Part shown: piece by piece, positions 50,574 through 59,280 of the stretch
Layout of the letters: each line of letters begins with the position of its first letter
Numbering within the stretch: position 1 is the first letter of the stretch
NCBI GenBank assembly: GCA_023436065.1
Contig: JAEZKU010000043.1
Coordinates: 1-59,405, forward strand
Direction of reading: 5' to 3'
DNA from: Bacillota bacterium
GTDB lineage: Bacteria > Bacillota > Clostridia > Lachnospirales > Lachnospiraceae
Length of the DNA stretch: 59,405 bases
Translations under genes and position numbers: made by a program
Notes under the pieces: model-generated
Told to the model about the DNA's origin: nothing
Database searches by the model: none
The model's input: only the letters and a program-made list of their open reading frames with translations

Positions 50574-50813
50574 ATGGGAGCTTTAAAGCTGATTGTTCAG
50601 ATTGTTTATATTTTGGTATGTATCGCATTAACCTTCGTAGTATTAAAGCAGGAAGGTAAGGTAGCCGGTTTATCAGGTGCATTAGTAGGAAGCGGCGATA
50701 CCTATTGGAGCAAGAATAAAGGTCGCTCTGTAGAAGGTACGCTTGAGAAGGTAACTGAGATCCTTGCAGGTGCTTTTGCAGTTCTTTCCATTATCTTATG
50801 CCTGAAGTGGTAA
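50574..50813 (+). CDS. secG: Protein translocase subunit SecG
   Basis: SecG is the small, two-helix part of the SecYEG channel. The 79-residue product has helices at about 3-22 and 59-77, linked by VVLKQEGKVAGLSGALVGSG, with the conserved Gly/Ser-rich middle. AGGAGGTG precedes ATG 50574. It sits just before rnr, a common Firmicute arrangement. Confidence 0.94.
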   Translation: MGALKLIVQIVYILVCIALTFVVLKQEGKVAGLSGALVGSGDTYWSKNKGRSVEGTLEKVTEILAGAFAVLSIILCLKW

Positions 50814-50830
50814 TCTGAAGAAATACATTT

Positions 50831-50864
50831 AAAACACTCTGTATCAAATCAGAGTGTTTTTTTT
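50831..50864 (+). terminator. Terminator of secG
   Basis: AAAACACTCT (50831-50840) pairs with AGAGTGTTTT (50851-50860), followed by further T. Confidence 0.92.
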
Positions 50865-50999
50865 ATCATCTTTATATCTTCTTATTTTAAAACAAGCAAT
50901 CTATGGTATACTAATAGTAAGCTCATGCGAGGAAGAATACCGATGTCTGTGAAAATAAAATGGTTAGCTGATTGTATACCAGAAAAGTAGGTGCTGCAG

Positions 51000-53189
51000 A
51001 TGAAGGACACACAATTAAAAACAGTAGAAAATAAAAATGAAATAACGGAAGAAAGATTATCAATGCTTGAAGAGATTTTTTCAAGCAAGGAATATAAGGC
51101 AATGCGCTTTAAGGATCTTGTAGGTTTATTACAGGTTCCGAAAAGTGATAAAAATGAGCTGAAGCTGTTATTAGATCAACTAATGTCGAAGGGCTCCATC
51201 ATGCTGGACAACCAGGGACGATACCGGACTCCGGGAGATGACATCAAGGTCGGAACCTTTTCCGGCACACAGAGGGGGTTTGGATTTGTCATTCTTGAAG
51301 GAGAAGAACAGGATGTGTTCATCCCAGGTGATGCTACCAAGGGAGCGTTACATGGGGATAAGGTTATGATAAGCTTAGTAAGCGGCCAACAGACCGGGCG
51401 GAGACGGGAAGGTGCGGTCATAAATATTATCGAACGTGGCAGCAACGAGATCATCGGAACCTTTGAGAAGAGTAAGAATTTCGGTTTTGTACTTCCGGAC
51501 AACCAGAAATTCGGGAAAGATATTTTTATTCCGAAAGAGCATACCAAAGGAGCGGTAACCGGGCATAAGGTTGTGGTTAAGCTGACGAACTACGGTGATG
51601 CCACCTCGAATCCTGAGGGCAGGATCAAAGAAATCCTGGGACATGTGAATGATCCTGGAGTTGATATTCTTTCAGTGGTCAGGGCATATGACTTACCGGT
51701 AGATTTTCCCGAGGATGTCATGAGAATACTGGATCGCGTTCCTGAGGAGATTGATCAGGAAGAAGTAGGAAAGCGTATGGATATCAGAAATGTGATGACG
51801 GTAACCATCGATGGTGAGGATGCGAAGGACTTAGATGATGCAATCAGTATCAGTAAGGAAGGGGACATCTATCATCTGGGAGTTCATATCGCGGATGTTA
51901 CCCACTATGTAAAAGAAGGAGCTGCTCTTGATAAGGAGGCGCTGAAGCGTGGAACCAGTGTTTATCTGGTGGATCGGGTTATCCCAATGCTGCCGCATAA
52001 GCTCTCCAATGGCATCTGTTCATTAAATCCCGGTGTGGATCGTCTCGCCCTAAGCTGTTTCATGGATATTGACGCCAAGGGAACGGTGATCGGGCATCAG
52101 ATCGCAGAGACCGTTATCCGGTCCGACCGGAGGATGACTTATACGAATGTCGCTAAGATTGTAGACGGCACTGATGAGGAAGTAATAAAGGAGTACGAAG
52201 ACCTTGTTCCTATGTTTCTTCTGATGCAGGAGCTGGCTGAGGTGCTTCGGGAGAGAAGACATAAAAGGGGATCCATCAATTTCGATTTTCCTGAGAGTAA
52301 GATAATCGTTGATAAACAGGGGAAACCTATCGAAATTAAGCCTTACGAGCGAAATAAAGCAACAAAGATCATAGAGGAGTTCATGCTGATTGCCAATGAG
52401 ACCATAGCAGAGGATTTCTTCTGGCAGGAGCTTCCCTTTGTCTATCGTACCCATGATAATCCGGATGAAGAGAAGATCAAGAAGTTGGCTATCTTCATCA
52501 ATAATTTCGGTTACAGCATCAGGCTTGGGAAAGAGGATATTCATCCGAAGGAGCTTCAGAAGCTGCTGATCAAAGTAGAGGATACACCGGAGGAGGCATT
52601 AATCAGTCGACTCACCCTGCGGTCTATGAAGCAGGCGAAATATACGGTTGCCAATACGGGACATTTTGGTTTGTCTGCGAAATATTACTGTCACTTTACC
52701 TCACCGATCCGAAGATATCCGGACCTTCAGATCCACAGAATTATCAAGGAAAACCTAAATGGTAAGATGGGGGAGAAGAGAATTTCGCATTACGAGAAGA
52801 TACTATACGAGGTGGCGGAACATTCCAGTAAGACCGAACGCCGGGCTGATGAAGCGGAGCGTGAGGTTGAGAAAATGAAGAAGGTAGAATATATGCTGGA
52901 GCATATCGGAGAGACCTTCGAGGGAGTTATCTCGGGTATTACCAACTGGGGTATGTATGTGGAGCTTCCGAATACCGTGGAAGGTATGATCAGGGTCAGT
53001 GAAATGCACGATGATTATTATATCTACGACGAGGAGCATTATCAGCTCGTCGGAGAGCATACGAAAACAATATATAAATTAGGGCAGAAGGTAACTGTGG
53101 AGGTGGTCAATGCAGATAAGATACAACGGACCATTGACTTTGCCCTTGTAGAGGATGAGCCTCTTATGGAAAGGAGTTTTGAAGAATAA
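51000..53189 (+). CDS. rnr: Ribonuclease R
   Basis: RNase R is a 3'-5' exoribonuclease that degrades structured RNA and acts with tmRNA-SmpB. The 729-residue product has an N-terminal helix-turn-helix (about 15-70), two cold-shock domains (about 75-230), the RNB domain (TIDGEDAKDLDDAIS with the catalytic aspartates) and a C-terminal S1 domain (FEGVISGITNWGMYVELPN). An upstream in-frame GTG at 50991 overlaps the ribosome site, so ATG 51000 is used. smpB begins immediately after the stop. Confidence 0.96.
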   Translation: MKDTQLKTVENKNEITEERLSMLEEIFSSKEYKAMRFKDLVGLLQVPKSDKNELKLLLDQLMSKGSIMLDNQGRYRTPGDDIKVGTFSGTQRGFGFVILEGEEQDVFIPGDATKGALHGDKVMISLVSGQQTGRRREGAVINIIERGSNEIIGTFEKSKNFGFVLPDNQKFGKDIFIPKEHTKGAVTGHKVVVKLTNYGDATSNPEGRIKEILGHVNDPGVDILSVVRAYDLPVDFPEDVMRILDRVPEEIDQEEVGKRMDIRNVMTVTIDGEDAKDLDDAISISKEGDIYHLGVHIADVTHYVKEGAALDKEALKRGTSVYLVDRVIPMLPHKLSNGICSLNPGVDRLALSCFMDIDAKGTVIGHQIAETVIRSDRRMTYTNVAKIVDGTDEEVIKEYEDLVPMFLLMQELAEVLRERRHKRGSINFDFPESKIIVDKQGKPIEIKPYERNKATKIIEEFMLIANETIAEDFFWQELPFVYRTHDNPDEEKIKKLAIFINNFGYSIRLGKEDIHPKELQKLLIKVEDTPEEALISRLTLRSMKQAKYTVANTGHFGLSAKYYCHFTSPIRRYPDLQIHRIIKENLNGKMGEKRISHYEKILYEVAEHSSKTERRADEAEREVEKMKKVEYMLEHIGETFEGVISGITNWGMYVELPNTVEGMIRVSEMHDDYYIYDEEHYQLVGEHTKTIYKLGQKVTVEVVNADKIQRTIDFALVEDEPLMERSFEE

Positions 53190-53654
53190 GTGGGGGAAAA
53201 TATTAAACTGATTGCCAACAACAAGAAGGCATATTTTGATTATTTTATTGAGGATAAGTATGAGGCTGGCATTTCCTTGCATGGAACCGAGGTTAAATCC
53301 TTAAGAATGGGAAAATGCAGCTTGAAGGAATCCTTTCTCCGGGTGGAAAAAGGAGAAGTCTTTATCTATAACATGCACATCAGTCCTTATGAGAAGGGAA
53401 ATATCTTCAACAAGGATCCGCTTCGTGTACGAAAGCTTTTAATGCACAAGTATGAGATTAATAAGATAGCGGGCCAGATTGTACAAAAGGGCTACACTCT
53501 GGTTCCGCTGCAGATTTATCTGAAGGGGAGCCTCGTAAAGGTAGAGATCGGTCTGGCAAGAGGTAAGAAGCTCTACGACAAGCGTGAGGATATCGCCAAG
53601 AAGGATCAGCGCAGGGAAGCGGAGAAGGACTTCAAGGTGAAGAATTTATATTAA
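53190..53654 (+). CDS. smpB: SsrA-binding protein SmpB
   Basis: SmpB carries tmRNA into stalled ribosomes for trans-translation. The 154-residue product has the OB-fold signature NKKAYFDYFIEDKYEAGI and LHGTEVKSLRMGKCSL, and the basic C-terminal tail (KKLYDKREDIAKKDQRRE). The start is GTG 53190, directly after the rnr stop codon; AAGGAG (53170-53175) is 14 bases away, which suggests translational coupling. Its RNA partner ssrA lies 5.6 kb downstream at the window end. Confidence 0.96.
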   Translation: MGENIKLIANNKKAYFDYFIEDKYEAGISLHGTEVKSLRMGKCSLKESFLRVEKGEVFIYNMHISPYEKGNIFNKDPLRVRKLLMHKYEINKIAGQIVQKGYTLVPLQIYLKGSLVKVEIGLARGKKLYDKREDIAKKDQRREAEKDFKVKNLY

Positions 53655-53730
53655 GCATCCAATTGGAGCATATCGAAAGGATACATCAGAGCAACTCGTC
53701 AGAACACTTACTAAGGAGGAGATAGTCATT

Positions 53731-55260
53731 GTGAAAAAAAGTAAAGCTATCATAATGATATTATTGCTTCTGTTTATGCAGGTGCAATCCGTAGATATTC
53801 CGACAGCTTACGCAAAAATGAAGGTCGGTACACCGATTACATTGACACAACCCGGTCAGATCCTTGAATCGATAACCTATAATGGTATTACAGTAGAAGC
53901 AGCCTATACGAATGGACCCTATTCAGGCTCTGATCCGGTATTTAGCTGTGCTGCGTTCGTTAAGAAATTCTATTCCAAGATCTATGGAATAGAGGTTTAC
54001 AATCTGATCTCCAAAGACAGTACTCCGATGGTTTATTATAATAGGGGAAGCTTTTCACTTACAGATCAGCCACGAACCGGGGATATTGTCAGAGATAATA
54101 CCAGAACTCACTGGGCTATCGTTAAATTAGTGGACGGAGACATCATTACGGTTGTTCAGCAGAATTATCGATCAGGGAATACGGCATGGATTAATTGCAC
54201 GATCGACAGATCTGATACCGGATATTCTTATTTTACTTACAGTAACAGGGTGGAGGACAATAATGCTAATACCGGAAATGCTACTGCCGGAGACCCAGCC
54301 GTATCAACACAGGTTCCTGGAGAAGCTGTGTCGGAAGCAATACCTGCTGTTGGTATAGGTTCAGAGATACCGGAGGGAACCTATCGGTTGTTTCAGGTTT
54401 CAAATTCACAACTTCTGACTGCGTCAGGGATGGCGGATGGCTGGCTGACTCAGCTTGGCAGCTATCAGGATAATGAAAGTCAGATGCTTAGTGTTGTCTC
54501 ACTCGGGGAATCGGAATATGCTTTGCAATTTCTATCGAATGGAAGATTTTTAGCTATATCGGATAAAAACGAATTGAGATCCACCGAGAATTTGGAGCAA
54601 AGCTTTGTGTTTGTGCTCAGAGATAATGGCTATTATACTCTGTCACCTGCATCGGACAGAACTAAAGTAATCGCTCTTTCACAGGTACTATCGCAGAATA
54701 ATCTGCCTTGTCTGATACTTCAGGATTATACAGGGAGCTTAAGTGAGTTTTGGAGCTTAGGGCTGGCGTCCTCTTCTGTTCTTACACTTGTTCCTGAGAC
54801 GGGTGTCAGCAAAAAGACCTTATATCTGGGATATCAGGATTATCAGATCGGAATCACTAAGTTGAAGAAAAATGCTGTTGTTACATATGTCTCCGATGAT
54901 CCTGCGATAGCTGAGGTAAGTGAAGACGGAGTGGTCAGAGCGAAAGGTGTCGGTAAAACAAGCATACATATCCAAGTGATACAGGATACAGCTGTTTATC
55001 AGTTACAGAACGATATCACAGTAAAGAAACCATATGTTAAGATCGTGACTCAGGATAAAAAAGTACCGGTTGGTCAAAGCATCGAATTGAAGGCAAATAA
55101 ATACGGTACCAAGAGTTCTGTGACCTGGCGGGTATCGGATCAGAATATCGCAGTGATTGATAAAAATCATGTTCTGCTTGCTAAGAAGCGTGGAACAGTG
55201 ACCGTTACAGTAAAAACGAAGGACGGATTAACAGCTAAGGTCAAGCTGACGATCATTTAA
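53731..55260 (+). CDS. Secreted CHAP/NlpC-like protein with ricin-like and BIG2 domains
   Basis: The 509-residue product has a signal peptide (about 1-28). An N-terminal papain-like fold (about 35-180) carries Cys73 (FSCAAFVKKFY) and His127 (THWAIVK), an NlpC/CHAP-type Cys-His pair. A Ser/Thr linker and a beta-trefoil-like domain (about 205-345, EGTYRLFQVSNSQLL) follow, then two BIG2-type Ig domains to the end. It probably cuts or binds peptidoglycan or sugars outside the cell. The start is GTG 53731 after AAGGAGGA (53713-53720). Confidence 0.78.
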   Translation: MKKSKAIIMILLLLFMQVQSVDIPTAYAKMKVGTPITLTQPGQILESITYNGITVEAAYTNGPYSGSDPVFSCAAFVKKFYSKIYGIEVYNLISKDSTPMVYYNRGSFSLTDQPRTGDIVRDNTRTHWAIVKLVDGDIITVVQQNYRSGNTAWINCTIDRSDTGYSYFTYSNRVEDNNANTGNATAGDPAVSTQVPGEAVSEAIPAVGIGSEIPEGTYRLFQVSNSQLLTASGMADGWLTQLGSYQDNESQMLSVVSLGESEYALQFLSNGRFLAISDKNELRSTENLEQSFVFVLRDNGYYTLSPASDRTKVIALSQVLSQNNLPCLILQDYTGSLSEFWSLGLASSSVLTLVPETGVSKKTLYLGYQDYQIGITKLKKNAVVTYVSDDPAIAEVSEDGVVRAKGVGKTSIHIQVIQDTAVYQLQNDITVKKPYVKIVTQDKKVPVGQSIELKANKYGTKSSVTWRVSDQNIAVIDKNHVLLAKKRGTVTVTVKTKDGLTAKVKLTII

Positions 55261-55277
55261 GAAATGGAGAGTGCAAG

Positions 55278-55481
55278 ATGAAAATCAACGAGAAGAAAAT
55301 ATCGGAAATTCTGAATAAATATGATAAAACCATAAGGGATACGGGAGCTTTTTTTCTCGAAGTGGATGATCAGGAATTGACAATAACAGATTCCTGCGAA
55401 GGTGTGGACGTGATACCGCTGGATAAAGCTATGTGTCAAAAGCTTTCAGCTTTATTTCAAGAGCTGTCCGAGCAGCTTTAG
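55278..55481 (+). CDS. Small 67-residue protein, unknown
   Basis: The product has no signal peptide or membrane helix and contains one beta-rich stretch (GAFFLEVDDQELTITDS) between two helices. No family was recognised. AATGGAGAG lies before ATG 55278. It starts 17 bases after the secreted CHAP-like gene and is probably co-transcribed with it, followed by a terminator. Confidence 0.6.
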   Translation: MKINEKKISEILNKYDKTIRDTGAFFLEVDDQELTITDSCEGVDVIPLDKAMCQKLSALFQELSEQL

Positions 55482-55511
55482 TATTCTCATAGATGAAATA
55501 ATATTAATTTA

Positions 55512-55545
55512 GGGACTGTTGTTAAACAGTCCCTTCTTGCTTTTA
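55512..55545 (+). terminator. Terminator before the Csp-like proteases
   Basis: GGGACTGTT (55512-55520) pairs with AACAGTCCC (55525-55533) around a 4-base loop, followed by TTCTTGCTTTT. Confidence 0.8.
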
Positions 55546-55616
55546 TCAAAAAACAGGCAATTCCATTCACATGCACTAATATAATAGAATAAAATCTATC
55601 ATAAGCGGGGATAGGC

Positions 55617-57314
55617 TTGGATATCTCAGATAGAGAGAAGATTTACAGTAATGAGTATTTTGATCTGATTATTGAGTATAATGGTGATCTGTCTGTCCTG
55701 GAACCATTTAAAGCGAACGGGATACAGATTATTAATTATTTTATTGCTATCGTTCATATTCCGCTCAGCAGTGTCGGTGAAGATATCATATCCAGGATGG
55801 GCTATGCGGCCCTGCCGAATTTATTCGGTATTGCCAGTGATGCTCCGCTGGAAGCAAGTCAGATATTGAGACTGCGTAATATTCCCACCTTTAATCTTAG
55901 GGGGAGGGGAGTGCTGATTGGATTTGTCGATACCGGTATTGACTACACGAATCCGGTCTTTACTTATGCTGACAACACTACGAAGATCGTCAGTATCTGG
56001 GATCAGTCATTGAATACGGATCAGGTACCTGCAGGTATAGCCTATGGTACTGAGTTTAGCAGAGACCAAATCAATGAAGCATTGAAGAACGATGACCCCT
56101 TCAGTATCGTACCTACAAAGGACGAAATCGGACACGGAACGATGATTGCCGGAATAGCGGCAGGTAATGAAGTGCCTGAAAAAGGTTTCTATGGTGTGGC
56201 TCCTGATGCAGAACTGGTTATAGTAAAGTTGAAGCAGGCGAAAGCGAATCTGAAGGCATTCTTACGTGTTCCAGAGGGTAGACTGTGCTTTCAGGAAAAT
56301 GATATCAATATGGGATATCAATATCTAATAAATATTGCTACTTCTTTAAACAGACCTATCGTAATCTGCAGCTCCATCGATACCTCCCAGTATGCACATG
56401 ACGGAAGGGGCACCCTGGGTAGTTGGTTATCCTTACAGGCAAATAGTCCGGGAATAGCAATTATCACGTCTGTTGGTAATGAGGGAAATGCCAGAAGGCA
56501 TTATTCAGGGACGGTTGATCCGAAGTCCGGTTATGATACGGTAGAACTTTCAGTTGCTCAGGGGGAGACCGGATTTACGATGGAGATCTGGGGAGGAACC
56601 CCTAACCTGTTTAGTATTGATATCACCACTCCGTTAGGAGAATATGTCCCCAGAATTAGTGTTGTCCTAAATGAGACAAGGGATATCAGATTCATCTTTG
56701 ATCCGACAATTATTTATCTGGATTATACTTTGGTAGAAGCTCAGAGCGGAGATCAGCTGATCATGTTACGCTTTTCCAACCCTACCCCGGGTATCTGGAA
56801 ATTTAATGTGTACGGTAGAGGAATTAATCCTATGAAATTCAATATCTGGCTTCCTATGAATGATTTTATCAAGGAAGATACATTTTTTATCAGATCTAAT
56901 CCTAATATTACACTACTTTCGGTCGCCTGCACTACCGTACCAATTGCTGTTACTGCATATAATGTAGAAGATGACAGTCTCTATCTGAATTCGGGCAGAG
57001 GTTTTACACGAATTAACGAAATCAAACCTGATATTGCTGCGCCGGGTGTTAATATAACGGCTCCTTCCCTGACGCATGATTTCGTAGAAATGACTGGTGC
57101 CAGTGCTGCAGTTGCCCACACAGCCGGAGTTGCTGCAATGCTGTTTGAGTGGGGGATTGTGAATGGCAGATACCCATATATGAGTACACAGGATATGAAG
57201 ATATTTCTTATTAGGGGTGCCCGTAGAAATATTGATATGAAATATCCGAACCCGGACTGGGGATTTGGAATACTGGATATATTCAATGTTTTTGAGAGCC
57301 TGAGGCAGGCATGA
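55617..57314 (+). CDS. Csp-like subtilisin-family protease (active-type)
   Basis: A 565-residue S8 peptidase without a signal peptide, with the order seen in the spore Csp proteases of Clostridia: an N-terminal prodomain-like region (about 1-85), a subtilase core, and an inserted jelly-roll-like region (about 325-455) before the last catalytic residue. Asp105 (FVDTGIDYTNPVF), His173 (IGHGTMIAG), the oxyanion Asn in SVGNEGNARRH, and Ser496 (TGASAAVAHTAG) are all present. Csp proteases activate the cortex lytic enzyme SleC in germination; this role is inferred. The start is TTG 55617 with GGGG upstream. The paralogue follows after 45 bases. Confidence 0.85.
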   Translation: MDISDREKIYSNEYFDLIIEYNGDLSVLEPFKANGIQIINYFIAIVHIPLSSVGEDIISRMGYAALPNLFGIASDAPLEASQILRLRNIPTFNLRGRGVLIGFVDTGIDYTNPVFTYADNTTKIVSIWDQSLNTDQVPAGIAYGTEFSRDQINEALKNDDPFSIVPTKDEIGHGTMIAGIAAGNEVPEKGFYGVAPDAELVIVKLKQAKANLKAFLRVPEGRLCFQENDINMGYQYLINIATSLNRPIVICSSIDTSQYAHDGRGTLGSWLSLQANSPGIAIITSVGNEGNARRHYSGTVDPKSGYDTVELSVAQGETGFTMEIWGGTPNLFSIDITTPLGEYVPRISVVLNETRDIRFIFDPTIIYLDYTLVEAQSGDQLIMLRFSNPTPGIWKFNVYGRGINPMKFNIWLPMNDFIKEDTFFIRSNPNITLLSVACTTVPIAVTAYNVEDDSLYLNSGRGFTRINEIKPDIAAPGVNITAPSLTHDFVEMTGASAAVAHTAGVAAMLFEWGIVNGRYPYMSTQDMKIFLIRGARRNIDMKYPNPDWGFGILDIFNVFESLRQA

Positions 57315-57359
57315 AGATTGTGGCAGAGTTCTATATGCAGAGAGTGTGAGGAGAAGCTC

Positions 57360-59078
57360 ATGACACAGGAAGAAAGATTTAAAATCATTAGTGAGGACTA
57401 TGTGGATTTAATCATCAAATATAACGGGAATCGGATTTCCTTAGAGCAGTATAAGGATTATTCCGTTCATATCATGAATGACACTTATGCTGTCATTTAT
57501 TTGCCAATCTCAATGATTACCCCCAGGATCATAACTCAATATAATTATTCTGCCCTGCCTCACTGCTATGCATTAACCAGTGAACAGAGCCTGGAAGCCT
57601 CCGGAGTAACAAGGCTGAACAGATCCACCTCACTGCAATTGAGGGGAAAAGGAGTACTGATTGGAATGATTGACACCGGAATCGATTATACTCATCCGGT
57701 GTTCCGCCATGAGGATGGTTCCACGAAAATTATGGCAATCTGGGATCAGACCATCGATAGTGATCAATACCCAAGGGTACCTTTCACTCCTTATTATGGA
57801 ACAGAGTTCACAGCCGAACAGATTAATCAGGCATTACAAAGTGATAATCCTCTTCAGATCGTACCTACCAATGATGAGAACGGACACGGAACCATGCTTG
57901 CGGGGATAGCTGCAGGATCCGAGGATATGGAAGCAAATTTCAGCGGTGTAGTGCCGGATGCAGATCTCCTGGTCGTTAAGCTTAAGAGAGCAAAGAAGGT
58001 TTATTATGATATCTACTATATACCGGAGACAGCAGAGGCATATCAGGAAAATGATATCATTTGGGCTTTTGAGTATCTGGTCGATACAGCTCGAATATTA
58101 AAACGTCCAATCGCAATCTTCATCGGTCTTGGGAGTTCTATGGGTCCCCTTGACGGCAGCGGTCCGCTGAATACGGTATTAACAGTTGGTGCTGATTTTC
58201 CTGGGGTAACAACAGTGGTATCTGCGGGAAATGAAGGTAATTCCAGAAGACATTTTTTCAGTACGATCAGAGAGCAGGAGGAATACGCTGTAGTAGAGCT
58301 GAATGTAGGTGGGAATGAAGAGGGCTTTATGATGGAGCTCTGGGGAACTCCACCCATGATTTATACCTTGGATATTCTATCTCCCAATGGGGAATACATC
58401 TCGCGAATTCAGGAGAATCTCGTGAGAAATCAAGAGGTATCGTTTATCTTTGAACAGACGACCATTAATATTGATTATATTATGATAGAGACAGATACCG
58501 GAAAACAGGTGATTCTATTACGTTTTCGTAATCCGAGCCAGGGATTATGGAGGTTCCAGGTATACGGAAGAGGAGATTTGCCGGGAGAGATCAATATCTG
58601 GCTTCCGGCGGCTGATTTCATCAGCAGGAATACCTATTTTATCAATTCCACCTCGAATACCACGATAACCTCACCCGGAGATAGTATCGTACCGATTACG
58701 GTCACAGCTTATAACTCAATTACAAATAACATATATCCCGAAGCAAGTAGAGGGTATACTACGGCTGGTGATATCAAACCCGAGCTTGCAGCTCCGGGGG
58801 TGAATATTCAATGTCCGGATCTGAATCATGGTTTTACATCTGTAACAGGAACGGGGGCGGCTGCTGCCCATGCGGCGGGCATATCGGCTATGCTCCTGGA
58901 ATGGAGTAGTGTACAGGGTAATTTCCCAAGGCTGGATACCGTCGGGATAAAAAAGTTTTTGATCCGTGGGGCCAGAAGAAGTGGTAACCTGTCCTATCCG
59001 AACAGAGATTGGGGCTATGGCATGATAGATATTTATAATGCATTCAATGTCATAAGATCGGATGTTGTTGCAAGGTAG
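57360..59078 (+). CDS. Csp-like subtilisin-family pseudoprotease (Ser to Gly)
   Basis: A 572-residue paralogue of the preceding protease, alignable over its whole length. Asp105 (MIDTGIDYTHPVF) and His176 (NGHGTMLAG) are kept, as is the oxyanion Asn (SAGNEGNSRRHF). In the Ser motif the sequence is VTGTGAAAAHAAG, so the expected GTS becomes GTG and Gly499 stands where the nucleophile should be. It is therefore probably catalytically dead, like CspA and CspC of Clostridioides difficile, where pseudoproteases take part in germinant sensing. The start is ATG 57360 after GAGGAG; a TTG at 57318 has no ribosome site. Confidence 0.85.
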   Translation: MTQEERFKIISEDYVDLIIKYNGNRISLEQYKDYSVHIMNDTYAVIYLPISMITPRIITQYNYSALPHCYALTSEQSLEASGVTRLNRSTSLQLRGKGVLIGMIDTGIDYTHPVFRHEDGSTKIMAIWDQTIDSDQYPRVPFTPYYGTEFTAEQINQALQSDNPLQIVPTNDENGHGTMLAGIAAGSEDMEANFSGVVPDADLLVVKLKRAKKVYYDIYYIPETAEAYQENDIIWAFEYLVDTARILKRPIAIFIGLGSSMGPLDGSGPLNTVLTVGADFPGVTTVVSAGNEGNSRRHFFSTIREQEEYAVVELNVGGNEEGFMMELWGTPPMIYTLDILSPNGEYISRIQENLVRNQEVSFIFEQTTINIDYIMIETDTGKQVILLRFRNPSQGLWRFQVYGRGDLPGEINIWLPAADFISRNTYFINSTSNTTITSPGDSIVPITVTAYNSITNNIYPEASRGYTTAGDIKPELAAPGVNIQCPDLNHGFTSVTGTGAAAAHAAGISAMLLEWSSVQGNFPRLDTVGIKKFLIRGARRSGNLSYPNRDWGYGMIDIYNAFNVIRSDVVAR

Positions 59079-59173
59079 CCGGGCGATCTTAAAGAATGTC
59101 TCATTGATAGAAGTGATCTGACAATGCCTGGTTATTCTGGTAGGAATCATTTTTTTATTTCTTTTTAACCTGC

Positions 59174-59202
59174 TTGACACTGCGAATAAAATGATATACG
59201 AT
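59174..59202 (+). promoter_or_regulatory. Promoter of ssrA
   Basis: A perfect TTGACA (59174-59179), a 17-base spacer and TACGAT (59197-59202). Transcription would start about 70 bases before the mature 5' end, leaving a short precursor leader. Confidence 0.75.
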
Positions 59203-59280
59203 ATATGTGTGTTTGCGAACCAGAGAAGATAGACGGGTTGGTACCTTTGTGCTTGGACTATCTTTACAATCATATTTCAC

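Noticed and set aside
59124..59157. Terminator after the second Csp-like gene
   Set aside because: A T run is present, but only a 3-5 bp stem (CCT/AGG) precedes it; too weak to list as a feature.
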